Below are positions 24,001 to 35,486 of a DNA stretch of 64,000 nt, in pieces (within the stretch, counting starts at the first letter, position 1; each line of letters opens with the position of its first letter). The stretch covers positions 434,001 to 498,000 of the forward strand of contig NC_052507.1 in NCBI RefSeq assembly GCF_014356525.2. Direction: 5' to 3'. Source of the DNA: Nilaparvata lugens. Its lineage: Eukaryota; Arthropoda; Insecta; Hemiptera; Delphacidae. Below the pieces are notes generated by a model, which was given only the letters and a program-made list of their open reading frames with translations, made no database searches and was not told the origin of the DNA. The position numbers were made by a program, and so were the translations under genes.

Positions 24001-27000
24001 TCTCAAGTGTTGAAAATAGATTGAATTATGGCCGGGACACACATAACCGCACCGAGCCCGCGCTGACGTACGGCCGAGTGTCGGACGTACTAGTGGCGGA
24101 CGGCTAGTGAGAAAACAGAGGCTTTCAAACGTGTAGGGACACATACTACCGCACCGCGCCAGCACCGTCACTGTGTTTTTTGCCCGCGCCGTCAACGACT
24201 ACACCTTTCCCAATTTTATTCGAAAAAGTATCAAGTTAATTTGAGAAAGTATCAATTGTATTTGAGAAAAGTCACTTGTAATTGAGAGAATGTCAGATGT
24301 AAATGAGAATAGTCAATTGTATTTGGGAAGTCATCACATGTAATTGAGAATAGTGAATTGTATTTGAGAAATCGTCAAATATAAATGAGAAGATATCAAT
24401 TGAAAATGAGAGATTTTTCCAATTGACCTGTCATGACTCTTCTGTAGCCTGCAGTGCAGGTTTGATTTGAGCAAGAAAGGACACTGTACTACGTACACAG
24501 TATTCTACATAATTACTATCATAGGCTTCGCATGGGGAAAATTAATATTTTCGGTGGTGGAAGTATTTCCCCTGTACTGTTTACGAATGATTAATGAGAA
24601 TTATTTCTATGTATGTATTGGCAACGCGACTTTTGTCTCCAAACATTTTGTGAATCATTGCACTTGATGAAGATCAAATTCTCTATGTTTACGGCGCAAT
24701 ATCGAGCTTTATTATCAATCAATTGAATTTCTTGATCAAACAATTCGGCAATTCTTCAATGGATTTTGGTGCTTGAAAATAATGTTTTATTCAAAAAATT
24801 GGATTATTGAATATATTATTATATTATTTTACATGAGTACAGTTCTGCAAGTACTGTTTTTTTAAAATCATTTCCCAATTACAACTGACAACTTCTCGAT
24901 TTCAAATCGTATGTTCTCAAATTTAAATGATACTTTCTCAAATAAAATTCACTATTCTCAATTACAAGTGATGACTTCTCGAATACAATTGACTATTCTC
25001 ATTTACATCTGACGTTTTCTCAAATACAAATGACTATTCTCAATTACAATTGATACTTTCTCAAATACAGTTGGAAAAGGTGTAGTTCAGTTTACTTTTT
25101 GACGGTGACGGTGCGGCCTCGTTTAACATAGAGAGTGAAAAACTTATTGAAGAGATACGGAATTTTCCAGTTTTGTACGATCAAAGTGATGAGAAATATG
25201 GTTGAACTAAAAAATAAGTTGAACCAAAAGTAAAAATAGAACCAAATAAGTTAATCCAAAGATATAATATACATAATATAATAATAGAATGAACAACAAA
25301 AAGTATAAAAGAAGGAACCCGTGACTGTGTCTGAAATTTTAAATTTTAAACTAATTACGTGTAGATGCAGAAGACAGAAGATAAAAATATTATTGCTGAT
25401 ATACATGACTGATGATGGTATTGTTATGCACCGAAATATATACCAGCACTATGATTCTCATCTTCTACAGGTAATCAATCAGTTTAAAATTGAAAAATAT
25501 AAATTTAAATCGGATGTAACAAGCTTTTAATAGTGTTATATTATAAACAATAGTTTAACACATTTAGAAATCAGCCTACAGTAGCACTACAGAACTGAGA
25601 CACTGCTGCCGCTCGGCTGTCACACGGAGTACGTGTGTTCTCCTACCGCCATCACCGTGTCGCGAGCTTAGCTCGGCCGTACGTCGGCGCGGGCTAGGTG
25701 CGGTTATATGTGTCCCGGCCTTTAAACGTTGAAATTGTCTGTTAAATTAAATATATCTTCATTTTTCATTTCCTTGCGCTGAAACAACACCTCTAATATC
25801 GACCGATTGTAGGTCAATAACTTCTACCATAAAGATAAGAGCATAATATGAAGATATCCCATGGAATAGGTCGTTTATGTTCAAAATTTCAAGCCGACTT
25901 TTTTTTAACTTGATCCGATTACTGTCGACTACTGTCTATTATTACTGTTTAATTTGACCTTTGGGGAGCACTGCTGCTTGTACAATATACAGTAGTACCA
26001 TAGATAAAAGATAGCATAATTAGATATCCCATGGTGTAGGTCGTTCATGTTCCAAATTTCAAACCGACTTTTTGTTAACTCAAGCCGATTACTGTCTTCT
26101 GTTGTCTTTTATTACTGATGTTTTCAAGGTATTGTATATGTTTTTTTGTTATGTCTGGAAACTGTGGTCATGCGTTGTTCAGGGATGTTCCCAGTTATCA
26201 AACTAGGAGAGTGACATCGGATTTACTAAGACTTCCTAAATCGTATACCACTTGTTTCCAGAAATCGTTTGTATTTCTCGGCCCTAAGTTTTTCAACAAT
26301 ATTTCTCTTGAAATTAAGAGAACACAAAATCGACTTGTTTTAAAACAAAAGTTCTTGGATGGCTTAGAGGTCTTATGCCTGACTATCTAGAGACCTTATT
26401 CAATTTGGTTTCTTGGTTAAAATACTCTGATAATGGTGGCTATGCATTGGGAAAATGAGCTGGAATTGGAAAGCGAGCATGGTTAGTGTGAATGTGTGAG
26501 TGATTGGTTGCTAATTTTTCTTTCTTTCTTCTTTTTATATTTTTCTACTTCTATAAATTCATAAATTATCAGATATTCATTCCTGCTCGCAGACGTAGAG
26601 TTTTGTACTCTCAGCAAGCAGTATTTTTCTATCCAAATTCACAAATTAGTCCTGGTTTAGCATGTTCGAATTCTTGTCTGAAGTTATTGTTTAATAAATT
26701 ATACTTTTATGTACTTTATAAAAACTTATTACTCTAATATTGTTAAGCTGTATGATTATTTCTCATAATTTGTGAATTGGATTGAATAAAATTTGAATAT
26801 GAAAAAAATTGAATTTGTTTTTCCCGGGTGAGAGTGTAAGAACGGCACAGTTGAGAGACCACCAGCGTCACGTAGCTTCACGAAAAAGAACTACTAGGAC
26901 TATCGGCTTGAGTTGACTGTGAGATTTATTTTATTTTTATTTATTTACAATGCAAATGACACGAATGTAATAACATTGGTAGATAAAATAATAAGGTAGT

Positions 27001-27757
27001 CCTTGTGCTATTTGGATCATTAACCATTGGAAATACCATGGAATATCTTATTTTGCTTTCTTTTCTATATGACTATAGGCTAGAGTAGGCATTGCTAGGT
27101 TTTGAGAAAATATAGAACCATGAACCATGAGAAAATCATGAACCATTGGAAATACCATGGGATATCTTATTATGCTATCTTTTCTGTATGGCTATTCAGT
27201 AGGCATTGCTAAGTTTTAAGAAAATATAGATAGTTGTACTGTAGAGAAAAGATAGCATAAAGAAAGCGCTCTAAAATTTGAATAGAAGTATAGAGAGAAG
27301 AAGATAGAATAAGTAGATATCCTATGGTATAGGTCATTTATGTTGCAAATTTCAAGTCGGATATTTGTTAACTCAAGCCGATTACTGTCGACTACTGTTT
27401 ATTAATAAGCCGCGTCCAGACTATGCCGATCGACAAAGTCGATCCGCACGTGTCGATCGATGCATTCGATATTTGACTTGTCCACCACATACCTTTGTAA
27501 ATGTGGACTAGTCAGGAGACACATGCCGGTGTAAAGTGAATTTGAATATTTCGGACTATGTGTAACCTTATCTAAATTTGAGAGGATAATAGCACAAGGT
27601 TACCTTATTTTTTCTCTCCCAATCATTTTTACTTTCCTTGCCCTACTACCATAGGTAAGGAAAGTATTGCTTTCCAAAAAAATTAAGGTACCCTAATTTC
27701 AAGTTTTCTATACGTTTCAAGGTCCCCTGAGTCCAAAAACATGATTTTTGGGTGTTG

Positions 27758-27844
<87 letters not shown>

Positions 27845-30800
27845 TATGTCTGTGAACACGATAACTCCATTCCTAATCAACCGATTGACTTGACATTTTA
27901 AACTTAAGGTCCTTATACCATGAGGATCTGACAATAAGAAATTCAATAAAATTGAATTCAAAATGGCGGATAATCACTAAAAAACCATGTTATTCTCGGT
28001 TACTCTAACGATTTTCTTCAAATTTATATCATGGATAGCTATTTATAAGCCCTATCAACTGACATGAGTCTCATTCCTGGGAAAATTGCAGGAGCTCCGT
28101 AAGTTTCTTGAGAAAAATGGCGGATATTTACTAAAAAATTTAAACAATTTTCTCAAAAAAGACTTGACCGATTTTTTTCAAATTCATACCCTTTATAGTT
28201 ATTTATCAGCTCTATTAACTGGCATGAGTCTCCTTTCTGGGAAACTAATGGGGGGGTCCACCCCATCCTTGAGAAATGGACTTTGTAGCCTCTTTCTCGT
28301 GCATGAGGTAGGTAGGTAGAGCAGTTCATAAAAAGAAGACATAGTCGAGATATTTCATCTGTAGAACAGCTGTTTTGACGACTTTTGAAAAATATCATCG
28401 AATTTCACCATTTACACACAGGAAAAAGAACTCTGAAAACAATATTCTATATACACATACACAGTAGTGTGATCTTAGTTTCGAATATGTTGCTGCCAAT
28501 CGTCATTATGTTATTCCCCTAAATTATTCTCCTTCAAGAATGGGGCTCACAGTTCAATGAGCAAGGAAAGTTGTGTGACTGTACCACACCAGATTTTTTG
28601 ATGATGTACTTATTGTATGAATCAATAAAGAATAATTATTATTAAACGAAAATTCAAATTAAATGCTGTAATTCACCCCGAATAATAATAATAATTATTA
28701 TTAATTCGTGAATAATTGCAATATTTCAGTAATTTCCATCAATAAAAGAATATGTAATAAATTAACGTTAACAATAAATGAGTGACTCGGAAGACGCTGC
28801 AGTTGCGGCTTCTGCAATTATCATTGCAGTTTTTTTCTCCTTATTTCGTTCTCTGGAAAACTGGCTTTGTAAATTGTCCATCGTGCCTTTTGTTCCTATT
28901 TTTGTATTGTGAATCAGTTGGATACCACAAGAAACTCCGTTCACGATACATTTTAATAAACAAAATTGTTTGGTCGTCACTTCAATCCACCATAATAATA
29001 TAATATGATGAATATATTAATAAAATGAACAGTGTTGATCGACCGGGTCGATCGACCCCATTCGGCATAGTGTGCACGTACCTTTACTGTTTTGGCCGGG
29101 TGAGAGTGTAAGAACGGTCGGTACATTATGAGAGAATACCAGCGTCCCGTCACATAGCTTTACGAAAAATAACTACTAGAACTATCGGCTGGAGTTAACT
29201 GTGGGATTTGAAACATGAACGTCCTATATCATGGGATAATCTTCTTAGGCTATCTTTTTGCTATGCCTCTATACACTTAGGACCAAGCCACACGAAGTGT
29301 TTTTCAGGTGTTTTTAGACGATTCGGCTGGACAGGAAGTTCTCTGATTGGGTTGACGTTTGAGAATCTGATGATAATCAGCCAATCATTTTTCCCTCCCT
29401 ATCATTTTGATGGTGTACTTATTGTATGAATCAATCAATCGGAGAGCTTCTTGTCCTGCCGACTCGTCTGAAAACGGCTGAAAAACGCTTAGTGTGGCTT
29501 GGCCCTTAAAGAGCTGCCGAACATACAAAGATTGTGAGGATTATTTAGAGAACAATCGTTCAACCAAATGTGGTATGTCACATATTATGTCGGTGTGTAT
29601 GAAAGCTGTTACATTCAGTAGCATGCACGGGACGACATGGTGTATAGTGAGGTCCACGTTATAATGGTTGTATTTCAATTCAATTCACTTTATTCCACCA
29701 AAACACAGAAAACAGTACAAAGATGTGACAATCAGAAAAAAACAACAATTATTATTCTAAATATCTATATCAACTATCTGAAAAATACGGCTGGAAGTGA
29801 AGAACTACTGGCATAAGTGAAACACTTGTTCGCCAGTAGGAGTAGAGACTCAACTGTTTCTAAATCTTAAACTAATAATTTAAAATAGAATCTTTTTATT
29901 CAAACAATGTTAAGTATATTAAAAATAAATGCTATCAATTGTGAATTGATCCTGACAATAATGAATAGGCTAGTTTTAAAAGCAGAAAAAAATTTGAACT
30001 CATAAAATATTAAGATGGAAGTAATAGTTGTGAAGTATCCAGTTTTAAATATTTATTGGAACAAACTTAATAGGTACACCGATGAGCTCGTTCGGGATGC
30101 AGTTTACAATCTTTGGAGCGATGTATACCAGCTGCTTACGAATGACCGTTAAATTAGAATCATAAGTAACATATCTATGTAGATTGTATCTTGTTCTATG
30201 AGTTTCATTGATTCTTGAAAATGAGCTTCTATGTTTATTGAAATATTTAAATAGAGTTGACATAGAGTTGACGGATTGACATGACTCTCAGTTCACTGAA
30301 TACAATTTTCGAAGGGACCAATATGGGTTTATTTAATATGGTTTTATGATCATTTTCTATATAATGAATAGTGGTAACAAATGAGTGTCATAAGTACCTC
30401 CCCAAACCACCAAGCCTTAATTTAACAGAGATTGTACAATTGCAAAATAAAGCATTCTCAACTTTGATAAATCAAGTATCGACCTCAACTTATAAAAATT
30501 ATAGGAGACAAACCTTAGTTTATGGCATAGGTATTCAATATGCCTTCTCCACTTGAATCCCTCCTCGATTATCAAGCCCAAATATTTTATTTGACTAGTC
30601 CTTTCAATCTCAGGACATCTACAGAAAGCATCATCAAATAAATTACAATTCAAATGCAATTTAAGTTTACAATTTGTCTCTTCATGTCCAGAGATATTTC
30701 TTGGAAAGGTGATATATTTTGTTTTTTCAATATTTAAGCTTAGGGAGTGAACATCTAACCATTTCTTCAGAGTGGAGATGCCTCTAGAGGCGGCTCCATA

Positions 30801-33800
30801 GACTCTCTGCTAGGTGCTCTCTCCAAACAACAGCACAGTATTGTCAGCAAATGAGATCAACTAATTGATTAATATTGGTGTTGCTATCCTTGTCTACCAT
30901 TCGACAAAGCAGATAGCTCTATTCTTGTAGATTTCTATCGGCAATGCTGTTCTCCTATCATTCTCCACTGCCATTATAACGAGGACCTCACTATGAGCCT
31001 AAAGAAAATGCATTATTTTTTCAATTTCAATTTCTTGACTGTTCCAAAAGCATATGTTTATTTATTTATTTATTAGAACAGTCACAAACACGATATTTGG
31101 AAAGAGAAACAGGCAATTGCCCAAAACTTCTTCAATTCCTTGATTTTGGCATATAAATAGTCCAAAGTGAGGTTAAGTTTAAAATTTCTGTTTTCACCAA
31201 AGATTAACACTCAGAGAATACGTATTCGAGATATGACTGATGAATTTTGAATTTCGAAAGGTTGATAAGAGCCGGAAATAACACTAAACAATCCGAAAGT
31301 TTCAATAATATTATTCAATGTTCCAAGTGAATACGTTTTGATGTAATTCTGTTTCAAAAATCGATTACTACTTTATTAGGATTGATGTGATGATGTATTT
31401 GCTGTAGGTGTGCTGTCAATTTGACTTCAAGCGACTGCCGGGTTTTGGTGTGACGTGCCCGTGGCGTGTCTCTCCGCAGACCATCAATGAGAACAATGTC
31501 GCACAGAGGTACGTTCGGAGCACACCTAAAAGTGTACAAAGTCTGAATGAAATCAGTTGAGACTTGAGCTTCCAGCCGGCCAAATATAGGCTCGGAACAC
31601 ACCTAAAAGTACGCCACTCAAGTCCAATGTCTGAATTAAATAGATTGAGACTTATACAGAGTTGTGCAGAGGAATCGCATGTTTTTCGAACAGCCAGTAC
31701 TCGTCGACGGGAGAGGGTATTGCCCTGGAACGAATGTTGGCAGACGACCCATACTATGCCATTTCAGTTGCTATGAGCTTTGGAACGTACAACATCGTGT
31801 GTTCGATGTCGAGCAGTTTTTTTTTTAGAAACAATGAATCTGTAGTCACAGTGCAACGCTTTCCCGTCAATATTTTAGAGTTGGGCGTCGAGGTGCAATG
31901 TCCGATCGAAATTCTGTACTCCGATGGGCTGCAGCGTTTAGGAGTACTAGTTCTGTGATGAAAAAGAAACCAGCTGGTCTTTCCCGTTCAGTTCATAATC
32001 CTGAAAACGTAGACCAAGTCAGTGTCGTTGAGTCAATCGTCTAGGACTAGTAACAACTGCCGTTCTGACTCGGTCTACACTTTCCGGGGAACAGGGAAGA
32101 CCAGGTGGTTTCTTTTTCATCACATAACTAGTACTCCTAAACGCTGCAACCCATAGGAGTACAGTATTTCGATCGGGCATTGCACCTCGACTCTCAACTC
32201 TAAAATATTGACGAAAAAGCGTTGCACTGTGACTACAGATTCATTGTTTCTAAAAAAACTGCTTAACAGCGAACACACGATGTTGTATGTTCCAAAGCTC
32301 ATAGCAACTGAAATGGCATAGTATGGGTCGTCTGCCAACATTCGATCCAGGGCAATACCCTCTCCCGTTGACGAGTACTGGCTGTTTGAAAAACATGCGT
32401 TTCCTCTGCACAACTCTGTACCTTCAGTCGGCCTTGGCCAGGTTGTTTAATTGAGAATTTCATAGGTCATTGTAAACGGAGGGGGGTGTTTCTTCTCTTC
32501 TATAATATTTACCAGAATTATGCTATCAAATCTCTATTTGAATCCTTGATTGGTTGGGAGCTTTTAGTGGATTCGTTCATTCAAATGCACAGATTATCAT
32601 CATTATGTAATTGTCACCTACCGTACTTTAACAACTAGCAACAACGAGCCAGGAACTTCAATGAAAAATACTAATAAATACAACTCCAGGTTTATTGAAC
32701 TCTAAATAGGTAGAACGAATTAATAAAAGTCAGGTAACATGTCAAATTTTCAAACAGAACAAAGTTATTCAGCAATCGATTCAGGTCAAGAAGACATACA
32801 CAATTTTTAATCTATACATTTTGGGAACCTGCTAACTTGCTGCATTTAATTCAGGCCTCGGTCATTCTATGTAACTAAATTTTGAGTTTTATAAGAAAAC
32901 AACAAAAGTTTGGCACTCACCATTCCCTTGATTTAAATTTTGACACTCACTTTATTCAATAAACATGGTCAAATATTCTCACACTAAAAACGCAGGGTTC
33001 AACATACAGTAAAAATCAAAGTTCAAAAACCTGAAAAATAATATAAGATACACCAAAACAACTACAAGAATACCCACTCAATATTCACACTATTACACCA
33101 TTATAATTATATTTCAGTCCTATAAAAGAATAAGATCAATCCTCAGAAAGATCACTCCTAGAATGACCGGTGAAATTATTATCGTTCAGTTGAATGCATA
33201 AAATATTGTCAATTTAAGGGCGACAATGCTATTATATAGTTTACTAGCCGTCAGACTCGCTTCGCTCGCCATATCCGTCTAGCCAGGGGGCTCCGCCCCC
33301 TGGACCCCTGACTAGTTCGTCCAAAAATGAGATCAGCGGGCTCGCTTCGCTCGCCTGCATGTAGACCTCAGCGGAACCTCTGTACCGAATTTGAACGTTT
33401 TATGTTAATTTGATCTCGAAAATTTGAGAAAACGTAGAAAAACGCTGGTAAAAACACCTGTTACTATATCGGCATATCTTTGGCGAACAAAATTCTTCCA
33501 CCTCAGCTACACCAGTTTACTGTATTTTTTTAAATATATTTCCATCAATCATTGAAAAAGATGAGAAACGCAGAAAAGCTGTGAAAAACGTTGGAAAACG
33601 CTGATTTTGGGTGTATCTTTGATGAAATATTAAAGTCACATCACAAAATTTTTAGACTCTAGCTAAACAAACCTCTGTACCAAATTTGAACATTTTCTGT
33701 CTATTACTTGATGAAAGAACTGAGAAAACGCAGATTTTGGGCGTATCTTTGACGTTATTGCAAATTCCTTCTAACACAACATTAATAAACCCCAGCTGAG

Positions 33801-34154
33801 CTTCTGTAGTGAATTTTAACATTTTCTGTTCATTTGTTCTCGATAAAGCTGAGAAAACGCTAAAAAACGCTGGAAAAACGCAGATTTTGGGCGTATCTTG
33901 ACGTTATTGCAAATTCCTTCTAACACAACATTATTACATCCTAGCTGAGCTTCTGTACTAAATTTGAACATTTTCTGTTAATTTGTTCTCGATAAAGCTG
34001 AGAAAACGCTGGAAAAACGCAGATTTTGGGCGTATCTTTGGAAATCTTTCCAAATCCGTTCTAAGTGCGCCTCTAAAGGGCCAACTGAACTTACCTACCA
34101 AATTTGAACGTTTTTGGTCCGGTAGATTTTTAGTTCTGCGAGTCATTTCGCTTT

Positions 34155-34203
<49 letters not shown>

Positions 34204-35414
34204 GATTGAATGCATAAAATATTGTCAATTTAAGGGCGACAATGCTGCTGGACCAGTATAGGAAGAAAGCGCAACTGTATCAGACGAATGTTCTGCTAGT
34301 ACCTCTGGGAGACGACTTTCGTTATGACCACTCCACAGAATGGGACGCCCAGATGAACAACTATCAGAAACTCTTCGACTACATGAATAACAATCCGTCT
34401 TTGAATGTTAAGGTAGGTGCTTTTCAAAAATTTATTGAATTTTTACATTCTTTTCTATTATTTCAATCATTCTTCCATTAAGTTATTGCAGTTTAGACTG
34501 CATACAGTTTAGACTAGTATGCAGTTTAGCCTAGTAGACTAGGCGGGATGCACACCGGAGAAACGCGTTTCGTGAAAAAAGTTTCAGGAAACGTGAAACG
34601 AAAGTTGCTCGCAATCGACTAATAACATTAAGCAGGGAACGTTTTTTTTTGTACGCATGCGCGAGTGAAACGGATTGCATGAAAGAGGGCTTCACGAAAT
34701 GCGTTTCTCCGGTGTGCATCTCGCCTTATACATGAATTAATCATGTATATCAATTATATTTATTTAGCGTATGGCATTTTTTGTCAAATCTTTAAAATTT
34801 CACACTTTTATAAGTGCACGTCGAGGGATGAAATGTACTGTATTGCCTGGGGACTGGCTACAGTGAAGTCGTTAGCCTCGCCCAGGTAGGCACGTTTCTC
34901 ACACTCAAATATAAAGGTGCGTACAGACTTTCGCTCTGCTCCGTAACCGAACGTCACTCCAGCAGAGCGATTGATGATCGACCGGCGAGTAAGAGTGGTT
35001 CGACCGGGGAACGCGAGAAGATCTAACATCTTCCGTAACGTTCATTATGGGTGCGTGGGCTGAGCGACTGTGGTTCGTTGGTGGTACGAGGGCGGTACGA
35101 GGGAGGAGCGTGCTCGGTGCGGTTTGGAAGCGCGAATATGTGTACGCAGCTTAATGTGGTGCACTGTCTGCTCCATCGCCCCACAGTCACATACTGGAGA
35201 GTCTCCAAGTCCCCATTTGAAAAATGATGCATTGCATCTCCCATGCTGGGTTCGAATTCTGTTGAGTGTCACCCAGGTGCGCAATAAACTAGAAAATGCT
35301 GAGCTGAAAGTCTTAATGGATGGTGCTGCCTTGAAACATAATAAGTTTCCGAATATGTTGGCATCACCCTGGACAGGACCCTCTCTTTTAATCAGCACCT
35401 AAGGAATGTAGCAG

Positions 35415-35486
<72 letters not shown>

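Larger units (their letters stand above)
27407..29093. mobile_element. TIR element with ACTATGCCGA ends (middle layer)
   Basis: AAGCCGCGTCCAGACTATGC at the left and the complement of AAGGTACGTGCACACTATGC at the right share ACTATGCCGA plus CGATCGAC-rich subterminal sequence. Its unoccupied length would be about 0.7 kb. No coding sequence is recognised; a 73-codon frame at 28782-29003 lacks motifs. Confidence 0.65.
27285..29275. mobile_element. MITE family D interrupted by a TIR element (outer layer of a three-level nest)
   Basis: The left half (AAGTAGATATCCTATGGTAT ... AAGCCGATTACTGTCG) lies at 27285-27405. The right half (GGCCGGGTGAGAGTGTAAGA ... ATCATGGGATAATC) lies at 29094-29275. Joined, they give the normal family D sequence around ATTACTGTTTTG. 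Everything between is younger DNA. Confidence 0.75.
33190..34246. repeat. alpha-Man-II: 41-bp direct repeats spanning the exon 7 splice acceptor, flanking a Helitron
   Basis: The 41 bases at 33190-33230 (starting TTGAATGCATAAAATATTGT and including AATTTAAG|GGCGACAATGCT) are identical to 34206-34246. The downstream copy is the functional acceptor and the first 12 bases of exon 7. The upstream copy is a decoy 1,016 bases away, followed by 14 other bases and then the Helitron. Confidence 0.95.

Noticed and set aside
27646..27961. Minus-strand frames of 74 and 92 codons rich in His-Thr
   Set aside because: They are translations of the (TG)n microsatellite, not genes.
35045..35398. Single 117-codon minus frame as a gene
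   Set aside because: It runs from the LINE C-terminus into an inserted MITE, so the right-hand end ([11 protein letters not shown]...) is MITE sequence.
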